A program made the position numbers and the translations under genes. The notes beneath the pieces were generated by a model. The model was not told where the DNA came from. It did no database searches and worked only from the letters and a program-made list of their open reading frames with translations. From Methanogenium sp. S4BF (GTDB lineage Archaea > Halobacteriota > Methanomicrobia > Methanomicrobiales > Methanomicrobiaceae), in assembly GCF_029633965.1 (NCBI RefSeq), contig NZ_CP091277.1, forward strand, positions 62,001-126,000: DNA of 64,000 nucleotides. Reading direction: 5' to 3'. This document shows positions 42,338 to 51,880 of this stretch, piece after piece; within the stretch, counting starts at the first letter, position 1, and each line of letters starts with the position of its first letter.

Positions 42338-43417
42338 TCACCCCATTTTGCCTGCACGTTGCACCGTCTCTTTAACTGCCGCTGCAAACGCGTGCACATC
42401 CTCTTCTGTTGTCCTCCATGATGTCATCCAGCGGGCCACCGGTATTGGGGTGTCACTGCCGGCCAGGTAGAAATACGAATGCTCCATCAATGGAGTCACT
42501 GTTTCTTTTGGGATGGCCGCAAAGACTGCATTGCTCTCCACCGGCTGTACAATATCCACGCCCGGAATCTCCCGGACGGATGCTGCAAGGAGGGAAGCCA
42601 TCCGGTTTGCATGCAATGCATTCTCCAGCCAGAGGTTCCCTTCCAGAAGGGCGGTGAACTGCGCGGCAACAAAGCGCATCTTAGAGGCGAGCTGGGTTGC
42701 CTGTTTGCGGTAATACCGGTAATCTGCGGCAAGGTCAGGATAAAAAAATAGTACCGCCTCGCCGTACATGAGGCCGTTTTTTGTACCGCCAAAGGAGAGT
42801 ACATCCACCCCCGCATCACGGGTAATCTCCCGCAAGGGCTTCCCGAGGGCTGCTGCCGCGTTGCAGATGCGTGCACCGTCCATGTGGACGAGCATCCCGT
42901 TTGCATGTGCAGTCTCTGCGATGGCCCGCATTTCCTCCGGTGAATAGACTGTCCCTGTCTCGGTTGCCTGGGTCAGAGAGACCACCCTCGGCTGTGCATT
43001 GTGTTCGTCCCCCCGTCCGGAGAGGCACGATTCGATGTCCTCCGGGGTCAGTTTTCCGTCAGGTGCGCTGACGGGAAGGAGTTTACAGCCTGCTACCCGC
43101 TCCGGCGCTCCGCATTCATCGACATTGATATGGGCGCAGTCCGTGCAGATGACCGCCTCAAAGGGCCGTGTGATGGCTGCAAGGGCGGTCACATTTGCCC
43201 CGGTGCCGTTCATGACAAAGAACGGCTCCGTATCGGCACCGAAGTGCTGCCGGAAGACGTCCACCGCCCTCCCGGTAAACGGATCATCGCCGTAGGCAAT
43301 AACGTCCCCTTCATTTGCAGCCACGATGGCCTCCATCACCGCAGGATGGACCCCTGTGTTGTTGTCACTGGCGAAGCTCGTCTGATATATCCGGTTAGCT
43401 GAATCTGGGTGCGTCAT
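42338..43417 (-). CDS. ltaE: Low-specificity L-threonine aldolase
   Basis: Encodes a 359-residue fold type I PLP enzyme that cleaves L-threonine or allo-threonine to glycine and acetaldehyde, or makes serine-type amino acids in reverse. The opening SDNNTGVHPAVMEAI, YGDDPFTG, the aspartate-containing HMDGARICNAA and the Schiff-base lysine in SFGGTKNGLMYG identify it. Full length. Single gene with a 189-nt promoter gap to thrS, which is read the same way. Confidence 0.94.
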   Translation of the reverse strand: MTHPDSANRIYQTSFASDNNTGVHPAVMEAIVAANEGDVIAYGDDPFTGRAVDVFRQHFGADTEPFFVMNGTGANVTALAAITRPFEAVICTDCAHINVDECGAPERVAGCKLLPVSAPDGKLTPEDIESCLSGRGDEHNAQPRVVSLTQATETGTVYSPEEMRAIAETAHANGMLVHMDGARICNAAAALGKPLREITRDAGVDVLSFGGTKNGLMYGEAVLFFYPDLAADYRYYRKQATQLASKMRFVAAQFTALLEGNLWLENALHANRMASLLAASVREIPGVDIVQPVESNAVFAAIPKETVTPLMEHSYFYLAGSDTPIPVARWMTSWRTTEEDVHAFAAAVKETVQRAGKMG

Positions 43418-43575
43418 TGATGCTCCGTTTTGCTCGTACTAGTGTAGGTTTGGGCAGGCACGGTAGTGTAATCTTTCGGTTGACGCTCTGTCCGCAGGCA
43501 TTGTTCATCAGCATATCCGGCATAATTGCATGGAGCGTTCGCTTCATGACTGGCGGATGAATCCGTTACCATGTG

Positions 43576-43611
43576 TCTGAAATGAGTGAAAAAAATGAAG
43601 GAAATTTCAGA
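43576..43611 (-). terminator. Hairpin and T-run at the end of thrS
   Basis: TCTGAAAT (43576-43583) and ATTTCAGA (43604-43611) form an 8-bp stem on the minus strand with a T7 run (43589-43595) in the loop; the thrS stop codon lies inside one arm. Confidence 0.5.
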
Positions 43612-45439
43612 TAAACCGTGGTTTCACGGAGAGGTTCTTTGGGGTGTATATTTTCCGCACCGGTTTGCCTGCAGTCACCGCAGATATTGCCTCAACCAGT
43701 GCTTCCGGTGTCATCTCTTCCTTGTATGGCTTCTTTGGCTGTGACTCCTTCCGGATGGTCACGGTGAGTGTGCCGGATTCAGCTTCTGCATCACCGACGA
43801 TTGCCACGTATGGCACCCAGTCCATGCCTGCTTCCCTGACCTTCTTGCCGACCGACTCTTCGCGGTCGTCAATGTCACAGCGGATGCCTGCCTTTGTCAG
43901 GGCTGCACATACCTCAGTGGCGTAGGGGATATGGCGCTCGGCCACCGGCACGATACGTGCCTGTGTCGGGGAGAGCCATACCGGAAGCATCGGGACATCC
44001 TGTGTTGCGGTCTTCTCCAAAAGGGCGCAGATAACCCGCTCAATCGAACCGGTTGGAGAACAGTGGATGATGGGGGGATGTACCTCTCCTTCGTCGGTGA
44101 AGTATTTGATATCGAACCGTGTTGATGATTCCACATCAATCTGGACGGTCGGGTTCTCGATGGGGCGGCCCTGTCCGTCAATCGCTGCAAGGTCCACCTT
44201 TGCCACCCAGTAGTGCACACGGTCAGAGAGCAGTTCAATGAGCATCGGCACACCGGATGCCTTTACGATGCCCTTGACCCAGTCCTCATGCTCTTCGTAG
44301 AATCCTTCCGTACACCGGAAGACACCGGCCAGCGGTGTCTCGAGGTCGCGGCCGGTCTGCCAGCCGATCATCAGCTGCTCTTCAAAGCAGGAGAGCGTCT
44401 GGTCCATGTCGAGGCAGAGGGAGTGCATATCTGGCATCGTAAATGCCCGCAGGCGCTTCAGGCCGATGCACTCTCCCTTCTGTTCATGACGGAAGGAGTA
44501 GGTGGAGAGCTCGTACATCTTCATCGGGAGCGTGTTCGGTGAGATGTGCATGTCGTGCATGATGGAGAACATCCCGAAACAGGCGGCAAACCGGAGCATC
44601 ATATTGCGGTTGCCTGATTTGAACCTGTACTGGCGTTCGCCGAACTTTCCTGCATGTTCGTTTATTGCCGGGTTGTCAAGGTCGTACATGACCGGCGTCT
44701 CAACCGGCATGCCGCCATAGTCAAGCACCAGTCCGAGGACATAATCACTGAGCAGGTCGCGGATGATCTTTCCCCGTGGCATCCACCGGTGGTTTCCGAC
44801 ATCAGAGAGAGGCTCATAATCAACGAGTTCCTTTGCCCGCATCAGTTCGCAGTGCACAGAGTCACCGGATGTTTCTGCGGCGATTCCGGTCTCTTTTATG
44901 ACCAGCTTCCCGAATGGTGTGTCATCTGCATATTTCGCAGAATCTTCCCGGACGCCTTCAGGGGTGAGGACAAAAAAGGTATGTGTGACTTTCTTCTTCT
45001 CTGCCTTCTCTTCTGCGTCCTCCGGAGTAATCGTCCGGGAGAGTTCAGAGAGGGGGTGGCCCTTGCAGGAGAGGGTGAATGCCTTGTACCAGCCAAAGGG
45101 TGCACGTTTGACGGTCATCCCTTCTGCCTGGGAACAGATCTCCTCGATTGCTGTCAGTGCCTGAATCGCCGCTTTTGGGGACGACAGGTCACTGGAGAGG
45201 TGGGCATACGGGTAGATCATGATATTTGTTGTGCCGAGCTTCTCAGCCGCCTCAAGGATCTCCGCTGCGGTTTTGGCCGCAACACCCGGGATATTCTCTT
45301 CGTCCGGCGCTTCCACAGCACAGAATGCTGTCAGTGCCTCTTCAAGTCCGTCGGCCGGCACAATGTTCTCTTCTGCTACCGGTGTCTTCTTCTGGGCCTC
45401 ATATGTTATCTGGTCGGAATGAATCAGCAAAATCCGCAT
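43607..45439 (-). CDS. thrS: Threonyl-tRNA synthetase, archaeal type
   Basis: Encodes 610 residues. The N-terminal about 145 residues ([14 protein letters not shown]) are the archaeal editing domain, related to D-aminoacyl-tRNA deacylases and not to the bacterial TGS/editing domains. The class II catalytic core follows ([35 protein letters not shown], and the ATP motif [12 protein letters not shown]), then an anticodon-binding domain from [14 protein letters not shown]. It charges tRNA-Thr. Stands alone between ltaE and dcd with its own short upstream region. Confidence 0.97.
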   Translation of the reverse strand: MRILLIHSDQITYEAQKKTPVAEENIVPADGLEEALTAFCAVEAPDEENIPGVAAKTAAEILEAAEKLGTTNIMIYPYAHLSSDLSSPKAAIQALTAIEEICSQAEGMTVKRAPFGWYKAFTLSCKGHPLSELSRTITPEDAEEKAEKKKVTHTFFVLTPEGVREDSAKYADDTPFGKLVIKETGIAAETSGDSVHCELMRAKELVDYEPLSDVGNHRWMPRGKIIRDLLSDYVLGLVLDYGGMPVETPVMYDLDNPAINEHAGKFGERQYRFKSGNRNMMLRFAACFGMFSIMHDMHISPNTLPMKMYELSTYSFRHEQKGECIGLKRLRAFTMPDMHSLCLDMDQTLSCFEEQLMIGWQTGRDLETPLAGVFRCTEGFYEEHEDWVKGIVKASGVPMLIELLSDRVHYWVAKVDLAAIDGQGRPIENPTVQIDVESSTRFDIKYFTDEGEVHPPIIHCSPTGSIERVICALLEKTATQDVPMLPVWLSPTQARIVPVAERHIPYATEVCAALTKAGIRCDIDDREESVGKKVREAGMDWVPYVAIVGDAEAESGTLTVTIRKESQPKKPYKEEMTPEALVEAISAVTAGKPVRKIYTPKNLSVKPRFI

Positions 45440-45523
45440 GGTTGATACTCCTCGGTATATATGTCGCGAGTACCGTTTTGATCTTTTCCGTAATTAGGGT
45501 ATGGATTCCTGGTATGGACCGGT

Positions 45524-46075
45524 TCACCTGATATTTTTATGGTAGCGTGAGAGGGTTGCCTGCCGCTGGTTCAGATATTTTGCATCCCCTTTTGAACCGT
45601 ATGGCTTCTCTGCACGTTCTGTTGTATAAAATACAAGCTGACCGATTGGCATTCCCGCATAGAGGCGGACCGGACGGCGGTTTGCATTTGAGATTTCAAG
45701 AGTAATTGTCCCGCAGAATCCTGCATCGATCCATCCGCCGGTCTGGTGCAGGGCAATGCCCAGGCGCGCAATGCTTGATTTTCCTTCGATGGTTGCCACG
45801 ATGTCGTCCGGCAACGTAATGCACTCATGCGTCTCTGCAAGAAGGAACATACCGGGCGGAACATCAATGTACTCTGCATGCTTCTCGCTCACGTGGGAGA
45901 CAATTGAATCCTGTTCGTACGGGTCGATAACGTCATCAGACTCTTCATACCATACAAAATGGTCCCCCAGCCGGATGTCAATTGAATTGGGCTGAATAAA
46001 CTTCGGATCGAACGGGTCGATTTTTATAAATCCCCGCTCGATGCGGTTCTCTATCTGCCAGTCAACGAGAATCAT
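45524..46075 (-). CDS. dcd: dCTP deaminase
   Basis: Encodes a 183-residue trimeric dUTPase-fold enzyme that deaminates dCTP to dUTP, the first step to dTMP; some archaeal members also hydrolyse dUTP. The motif [20 protein letters not shown], then [13 protein letters not shown], contains the catalytic glutamate region and nucleotide site. The starting [12 protein letters not shown] and C-terminal tail with [17 protein letters not shown] fit the family. Whether it is bifunctional cannot be told. Confidence 0.95.
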   Translation of the reverse strand: MILVDWQIENRIERGFIKIDPFDPKFIQPNSIDIRLGDHFVWYEESDDVIDPYEQDSIVSHVSEKHAEYIDVPPGMFLLAETHECITLPDDIVATIEGKSSIARLGIALHQTGGWIDAGFCGTITLEISNANRRPVRLYAGMPIGQLVFYTTERAEKPYGSKGDAKYLNQRQATLSRYHKNIR

Positions 46076-46145
46076 AATACCTGATAGAAAATGGGTTGTG
46101 AGCGGTATTTATTTTATCTTGAAAAATTGCCGGTCTCTGTCCCGG

Positions 46146-46898
46146 TCATTCAGGGACCACCCCACTGTCCACGGTTGTTGAATCATCATCTCCCGTGCTT
46201 TTCCCCCCATTGATGTGCCACTCGGCACGGCGGATGAGGCCATGGAGGGTGGTCACTTCCCGCCCGGTAAGGAGAGTGCGGCCAAAGATCCGCCGCATCA
46301 TTGTCATGGTATTTGCCCGCTTGTATTCGCGGTGGTCAACGAGATCAAGGAATTCGTCGATATGGTCGTAGAGGGCATCCATTTCGCACCGGGAGGCGGT
46401 GATGTACTCTCCCCGCGGAAGGTGTGCAAGCTCATAGCAGATGATGCCGACTGCATGAGAGATATTGACAATCGGGTACACCGGTGATGTCGGGATGGTG
46501 CAGATGACATCACACTGGCGGATCTCTTCATTGGAGAGCCCCCAGTTCTCTCTCCCGAAGAGAATGGATATTCTGCCGTCAACAGGGGCTACGATATCCC
46601 GCAGTTCGCCCGGCGTATAATAGGGCATGCGCATTGCATGGGATATTGTCTTTGAGAGTTCACCTGTTGTTGCAACAAGCATGTTGGACTCTGCAATCAC
46701 GTCATCAAGCGACTCTGCAATGACTGCCGATTCCAGCACATCCTTTGCATGGGATGCACGGGCAGTTGCCTCAATGCTCATCTCCGGCGGGTTAATGAGG
46801 ACAAGCCGGGTGAACCCGAAGTTTTTCATTACCCGCGCGGCAAATCCGATATTCCCTTCATACAGGGGTTCAACAAGGACTATTTCGACCTCTGGCAT
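46146..46898 (-). CDS. TrmJ-type SPOUT RNA 2'-O-methyltransferase
   Basis: Encodes 250 residues. SPOUT motifs are present: NIGFAARVMKNFGF (motif 1), LFGRENWGLSNEE (motif 2) and PIVNISHAVGI (motif 3, knot loop). This layout matches TrmJ, which methylates the ribose at position 32 of tRNAs. The C-terminal region (REYKRANTMTMMRRIFGR) is the dimer/tRNA-contact extension; the acidic tail after residue 235 is probably disordered. Read in the same direction as its neighbours, 18 nt after GGGP synthase. Confidence 0.9.
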   Translation of the reverse strand: MPEVEIVLVEPLYEGNIGFAARVMKNFGFTRLVLINPPEMSIEATARASHAKDVLESAVIAESLDDVIAESNMLVATTGELSKTISHAMRMPYYTPGELRDIVAPVDGRISILFGRENWGLSNEEIRQCDVICTIPTSPVYPIVNISHAVGIICYELAHLPRGEYITASRCEMDALYDHIDEFLDLVDHREYKRANTMTMMRRIFGRTLLTGREVTTLHGLIRRAEWHINGGKSTGDDDSTTVDSGVVPE

Positions 46899-46916
46899 GG
46901 TTTTTGTTCTCTCTTT

Positions 46917-47603
46917 TCAGTGGACTGCTTTCACGGTTGCCTTCAGTGCGGAAACACCGTCGTCATAGACGGCATTGCCGACGACAATGGTGTCAGCATA
47001 CCGTGCCATTTCTGCAGCCTTCTCTGCATTATTGATGCCGCCGCCATAGAACAGGCGGGCGTCAGAGACAGCTTCTGCTGCTGCGGCCACCACTGCCGGG
47101 TCGCCATACGTTCCCGAATATTCGATATATACCACGGGGAACGAGAAATACTGGTCTGCCACCTCAGCATAGGCGGCAACATCTGCTGCTGAGATGTCAC
47201 ACCTGGCACCTGTCACTTTGCCGACGGATGACGCCGGATTCAGGACGATATAGGCCTCAGGAACCACTTTTGACCAGTCGACACGGGTATGTTTTACCCA
47301 CCACTGGTGTTTGCCCACCATCCAGCGGATATCGGATGTGTTGAGTACGCTGGGTACAAAAAGGCCGTCCACTTCATTCAGGATAACTGCCTCAGGGCCA
47401 GCAGGTTCAACAACGATGGGCAGGTCATACTCCTTCACCTGCGCCAAAAGCTCCTGCATATTCTCCCTGGTTACATTCAGTGTCCCTGAGAGCATCAGGG
47501 CGTCCGTTCCGCTTGTCGCAATCTCTGCGACTGCATCGTTGCCGATTACTTTGTCCGGGTCCAGTTTTGTGATATGAACCCAGTCTTTCCAGCTGTCATC
47601 CAT
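46917..47603 (-). CDS. Geranylgeranylglyceryl phosphate synthase
   Basis: Encodes about 228 residues that join geranylgeranyl diphosphate to sn-glycerol-1-phosphate, the first step of archaeal ether lipids. Marks: WVHITKLDPDK at the N-terminus, LMLSGTLNVT, YIEYSGTYG, and phosphate-binding FYGGGINNAEKA. Group I-like TIM-barrel enzyme. ATG 47603 is preferred; an in-frame TTG at 47612 would add three residues and lies only seven nucleotides after the topA stop. It follows topA in the same transcript. Confidence 0.95.
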   Translation of the reverse strand: MDDSWKDWVHITKLDPDKVIGNDAVAEIATSGTDALMLSGTLNVTRENMQELLAQVKEYDLPIVVEPAGPEAVILNEVDGLFVPSVLNTSDIRWMVGKHQWWVKHTRVDWSKVVPEAYIVLNPASSVGKVTGARCDISAADVAAYAEVADQYFSFPVVYIEYSGTYGDPAVVAAAAEAVSDARLFYGGGINNAEKAAEMARYADTIVVGNAVYDDGVSALKATVKAVH

Positions 47604-47618
47604 CGTTATCAATCAGTT

Positions 47619-50435
47619 TTATTTGCATGCATCCTGAAATGCACGAATCTTCTCTGCCGGTATCCCTGTCATCTGTGCAAGGTGTCCGGCATCTGCACCC
47701 TTCAGCCCTGCCGGGTCAATAACCCCGGCCCGGTACAGCCGTTCCAGCATTGCCTCACCCAGACCCGGGATCTGCAGGAGTTCTTTGCGGCCGGTCTCCA
47801 CAATCTTTGCTGTAACCTTCTGCGGTGGTGCAACACCCATCCCTGTGCAGACCGCTGCAGCATGCTTCCAGGCCGTCTCCGGCTTAATGCCGGTGATGAT
47901 ACTGAGGTATGCGGGGTGGAGGGCGCAGAAGTCTGCCGGTGTGGTGATGCCCGCCTCAAAGTATTTCTTCAGACTCACCGCGGGCACCCCGTATTCACGG
48001 AGTGCGGCGCGGTTATAGACCGCCCGTGCCTCATGCAGCAGGGCTTCTGCCTCTGCTGCGGAGAGGTGCATCCGGGTGAGTGCCTCAGGTGTCATCGCAG
48101 CCAGACCTCCCAGGTCCCCGACCCCTGCCTCAACAAGGGCTGCAGCGACTTTGGCAGGTGAACGGCCCCGGCGGGGCACCACATGTTTGCGGACGAATTT
48201 CTTTAATTCTGAGCGTTTCCGGAGGAGTTCAAGGACCCCTTCAGCCTCTTCACGCATGCATGCCACTGTTGCCGCATCGGTCGTGAGTGCTGCCTCCAGC
48301 CGTTCCGACCCGATGTTAGCCACCTCATACACACTGTAGATATGGGCCGCATGCAGGCGTGCAATCATCTCTTCGTCTGCGGAGGGCATCATCATGAGTG
48401 CTTCACGGTTGGAGTTGATGTGGTTGCAGAGCGGGCACCCGATCTCCCATGGGCGTGCCCCTTTCCGAATGAGGCGGACATAGTTGAGACCGTGCTCCTC
48501 ACAGGTCTTCTCTTCCCGAATGGCTGTGCCCCATGCCGCACCGGGGAGGCCGATATTAAAGGTGCAGTTGGGGTATCCCGTACATCCGATGAACTGTGAC
48601 ATGCCCTTGGTCTGGCGTATCATCAGGTCATGGCCACAGACCGGACACTTTCCGATGATTCTCTCCTCATCGTTTCTGTCCATAATTTCACGGCCGATCT
48701 GGTCCTCGTTTGCTTCGAGGGCGTCAAAGACGCGGCGCAGCATTGTCTGGGATTCTGAGATGACCTCATCACGGGAGAGTTTTGCCTCCTTTATCTCCTC
48801 CATGTGCTGTTCAATGATGCTTGTCATCTCCGGGTCTGTGATGGGCACTCCATGGTTCTCCATCGCCTCAATAACACCCCTCCCGACAAGGGTGGGGCGG
48901 ACCGGGGTCCCCTCCACATATCGGCGTGAGACCAGTTTGCCGATAACTTCGTGCCTGGTAGACTTTGTGCCAAGCCCCAGCTCTTCCATCCGCTGAATCA
49001 GTTTTGACTGAGAATATCGGGGGGGCGGTGTGGTATACTTCTCCTCATTGTTGACGGCAAGGATTGGGAGACGATCCCCCACCTGCATCTCCGGAAGAAT
49101 AGTCTCTTTTGCCTCACTATAGGGGTAGACTTCCCGGTATCCTGCCTCTGCAAGGAGTGATCCGGTGGCGGTATAGGTCTCAGCCCCTGCGTCAAAGAGG
49201 TATTTCAGTGTCGTCCACTGTGCATCCGGTGAGAGTGTCGCAAGAAACCGCCTGACAATGAGTTCATAAATTTTCCACTGGTCGTCAGTGAGTGCCTCCT
49301 TTTTTGCGGCCCCTGCCGGATGAATCGGGGGATGGTCAGTGGTTGATTTTTTGCCGTGAGTCGGTTCTTTTCTGCGGTGCGCCTGCGTCCACTCCACCGC
49401 ACGGGAGAAGCTGGTCTTCTTTAGTTCCTGTAAGACACCCTCGAGATCCAGTGACTTTGGGTATACGGTATTGTCCGTACGCGGATAGGAGACATAACCG
49501 TTCATATACAGATCTTCTGCGATGCGCATCGCATTTGCCGCAGAAAATCGCAGACGGCCTGCTGCGACAATAAACGACGTGGTATCAAAGGGCGCCGGTG
49601 CCCGATCGATCCTCGTTCCTCCCTTTACGCTGGTGACAACGAGGGGTGCAGAGGTGTTCTGTTCAGCTTTTATTGCCTCACTCTTGTCGTGGAATCGGTC
49701 GGTGGTGTGGCGTGCGGTGACCGGCGTTTTGTCCTTTTCGGTATCCACCGAGAGCATCCAGTAGGGCTCCGGTACAAACGCCTCAATCTCCTTTTCGCGA
49801 TCGACGATCATCGCGAGGGTCGGACTCTGGACCCTGCCGACGGAAAGAATGCTTTTCCCGCCCCTTTTGGCGGCAATTGATATGAACCTGGTGAGGGATG
49901 CCCCCCATATGAGGTCAATGATCTGGCGTGCCTCACCTGCTGCTGCGAGATCAAAATCAATCTCCGCAGGCTCTGCAAACGCAGCTGTTATTTCCTGTGG
50001 CGTGATTGCGGAAAACCGTGCTCTCTGGACGGGCACATCTGCATTGGCGGTACGCACAATCTCAAAGGCCTCTTTCCCGATGAGTTCTCCTTCCCGGTCA
50101 AAATCAGTGGCTATGGTGACAAGCGTCGCCTTTTTTGAGAGTTTTTTTATCAGGGAGACAATCTTCTTCTCGGTTGGCTTTTTAATAGTCCCCGCGTCAA
50201 TCAGGGTCCGTGGGGTATTCACCTCTGAGCGCCAGTTGCTGTATCCCGGTTCAAAATCAATCTCCACCACATGGCCGCGCAGTCCCAGGGTGATGGCGTC
50301 ATCAAACCGGTAGGTGCTGACACCATTCTCTTTTCCGGTGTGAACCTTTGTCCCTTTGCCCGATTCCGCTGAAGCAGCAAGAATATCTGCGATGCGCCGG
50401 GCTGCAATATTCTTTTCCGCAATGATAAGATGCAT
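47619..50435 (-). CDS. topA: DNA topoisomerase I (type IA)
   Basis: Encodes 938 residues. TOPRIM domain at the N-terminus (MHLIIAEKNIAARRIADI with the DREGE-like FDREGELIG), active-site tyrosine in GYVSYPRTDNTVY near residue 320, and the ETGLGTKSTR-like GLGTKSTRHEVI. A C4 zinc finger is at CPVCGHDLMIRQ with CTGYPNC. The last 300 residues lack more zinc fingers and instead carry helix-hairpin-helix-like repeats (LLQIPGLGEAMLERLYRAG), perhaps for DNA binding. It relaxes negative supercoils. Followed by GGGP synthase. Confidence 0.95.
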   Translation of the reverse strand: MHLIIAEKNIAARRIADILAASAESGKGTKVHTGKENGVSTYRFDDAITLGLRGHVVEIDFEPGYSNWRSEVNTPRTLIDAGTIKKPTEKKIVSLIKKLSKKATLVTIATDFDREGELIGKEAFEIVRTANADVPVQRARFSAITPQEITAAFAEPAEIDFDLAAAGEARQIIDLIWGASLTRFISIAAKRGGKSILSVGRVQSPTLAMIVDREKEIEAFVPEPYWMLSVDTEKDKTPVTARHTTDRFHDKSEAIKAEQNTSAPLVVTSVKGGTRIDRAPAPFDTTSFIVAAGRLRFSAANAMRIAEDLYMNGYVSYPRTDNTVYPKSLDLEGVLQELKKTSFSRAVEWTQAHRRKEPTHGKKSTTDHPPIHPAGAAKKEALTDDQWKIYELIVRRFLATLSPDAQWTTLKYLFDAGAETYTATGSLLAEAGYREVYPYSEAKETILPEMQVGDRLPILAVNNEEKYTTPPPRYSQSKLIQRMEELGLGTKSTRHEVIGKLVSRRYVEGTPVRPTLVGRGVIEAMENHGVPITDPEMTSIIEQHMEEIKEAKLSRDEVISESQTMLRRVFDALEANEDQIGREIMDRNDEERIIGKCPVCGHDLMIRQTKGMSQFIGCTGYPNCTFNIGLPGAAWGTAIREEKTCEEHGLNYVRLIRKGARPWEIGCPLCNHINSNREALMMMPSADEEMIARLHAAHIYSVYEVANIGSERLEAALTTDAATVACMREEAEGVLELLRKRSELKKFVRKHVVPRRGRSPAKVAAALVEAGVGDLGGLAAMTPEALTRMHLSAAEAEALLHEARAVYNRAALREYGVPAVSLKKYFEAGITTPADFCALHPAYLSIITGIKPETAWKHAAAVCTGMGVAPPQKVTAKIVETGRKELLQIPGLGEAMLERLYRAGVIDPAGLKGADAGHLAQMTGIPAEKIRAFQDACK

Positions 50436-50441
50436 CGGTGT

Positions 50442-51878
50442 TCAGTCCTCCGCTTCTTTCAGAGCGGCAGCCATTGCGGTATTAAGTTCTTTGGGGTCAG
50501 CCCGTCCGCGAGTCGCTTTCATGACCTGCCCCACGAGGAAGTTTACAGCTCCTTTTTTCCCGGCCCGGTAATCAGCAACGGCATTGGGATTTGCGGTAAT
50601 GACCTCCCGGATGATATCGGTGAAATCATCTCCGGCAGCCTTGGTGAGGCCCAGCCGGGTCACAATATCAGCAGGCATCTCACAGGATTCAGGGTCTTCT
50701 CCCATGCACTGGTCAAGCATCGTTCTGAGCACTTCAACGCCGGATTTGTCGGTTATCGTGTCATCACGGATGAGTGCGATGAGGTCTGCGATGTTCATCG
50801 CGGGCACGTCATCAATGCGCATCGAACGGTAGTTAATCTCGCCCAGGAGGATGTCTGCCACCCATGTGGCTGCAATGGCGGGGTCTGCATCCGCGACGGA
50901 CTCATAGAAATTTGCGACCTTCAGGTCACCGGTGAGGGTGCGGGCATGGTTCTCAGAGATGGCGTACTGTGCCATAAACCGTTCCCGGCGTGCATCCGGA
51001 AGTTCAGGCAGTTCAATGTCGTCCACCCATCCTGAGACTCTCAGGGGGCGTAGATCCGGCTCCGGGAAGTACCGGTAGTCGTTCTCATCCTCTTTGCTTC
51101 TTGAAGAGGTGGTGATGCCCCGTCCTTCCAGGAAATGGCGTGTCTCCTGTTCTATTTTCTGTCCCTTCCGGATGAGGTTGCGCTGGCGGGTGATCTCAAA
51201 GTTGAGTGCCTTCTCCACACCTTTATAGGAGGAGATGTTCTTGCACTCCACCCGGTTATGTCCTTTTATGGAGATATTCGCGTCTACACGGATGGACCCT
51301 TCCCGCTCCCCGTCAAAGACCTCAAGGTATTCCAGTGTTGATCGGAGTTTGTTCAGGAAGCGGCGTGCTTCCTTGGGGGACCGGAGGTCAGGCTCGGTTA
51401 CGATTTCGATTAGGGGTATGGAACTTCGGTTATAGTCAACAAGGGAGTAGCCTGCCCGGTCCCGTGATGACTTGTGAACCAGCCGTCCGGGGTCCTCTTC
51501 AAGATGAATCCGGGTGATGCGGACTTTTTTCGGGTGGCCCTCGTCGTCATCCACCTCCATGATGCCATTCTCTGCGATCGGCTTGTCATACTGGGATATC
51601 TGGTAGCCCTTGGGGAGATCGGGGTAGAAGTAATTCTTACGGGAAAACTCTGAGACTTCCGGCACGGTCAGGTTCAGGGCCTTTGCGACTTTCAGGGCAT
51701 ACAGCACCGCCTGTTTGTTCAGGCGCGGCATTGCACCGGGGAGCCCCAGACAGATTGGGCATACATGGGTGTTTGGTTCATCTCCCTGGAAATCGGTAGA
51801 ACAGCCGCAGAAGAGCTTTGTCTTTGTATTGAGCTGGCAGTGAATCTCAAGGCCGATGATGACGGTTTTGTCAGTCAT
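50442..51878 (-). CDS. gatB: Asp-tRNA(Asn)/Glu-tRNA(Gln) amidotransferase subunit B
   Basis: Encodes 478 residues with the signature LEIHCQLNTKTKLFCGCS at the N-terminus, the LYFPDLPKGYQ-like FYPDLPKGYQISQYD, and the C-terminal YqeY/tail domain (ITDKSGVEVLRTML). GatB binds the mischarged tRNA and activates the carboxyl group with ATP; ammonia comes from GatA. It is the third of gatC-gatA-gatB in transcription order and starts two nucleotides after gatA. In archaea GatCAB makes Asn-tRNA; Gln-tRNA is made by GatDE. Confidence 0.96.
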   Translation of the reverse strand: MTDKTVIIGLEIHCQLNTKTKLFCGCSTDFQGDEPNTHVCPICLGLPGAMPRLNKQAVLYALKVAKALNLTVPEVSEFSRKNYFYPDLPKGYQISQYDKPIAENGIMEVDDDEGHPKKVRITRIHLEEDPGRLVHKSSRDRAGYSLVDYNRSSIPLIEIVTEPDLRSPKEARRFLNKLRSTLEYLEVFDGEREGSIRVDANISIKGHNRVECKNISSYKGVEKALNFEITRQRNLIRKGQKIEQETRHFLEGRGITTSSRSKEDENDYRYFPEPDLRPLRVSGWVDDIELPELPDARRERFMAQYAISENHARTLTGDLKVANFYESVADADPAIAATWVADILLGEINYRSMRIDDVPAMNIADLIALIRDDTITDKSGVEVLRTMLDQCMGEDPESCEMPADIVTRLGLTKAAGDDFTDIIREVITANPNAVADYRAGKKGAVNFLVGQVMKATRGRADPKELNTAMAAALKEAED

Positions 51879-51880
51879 TT

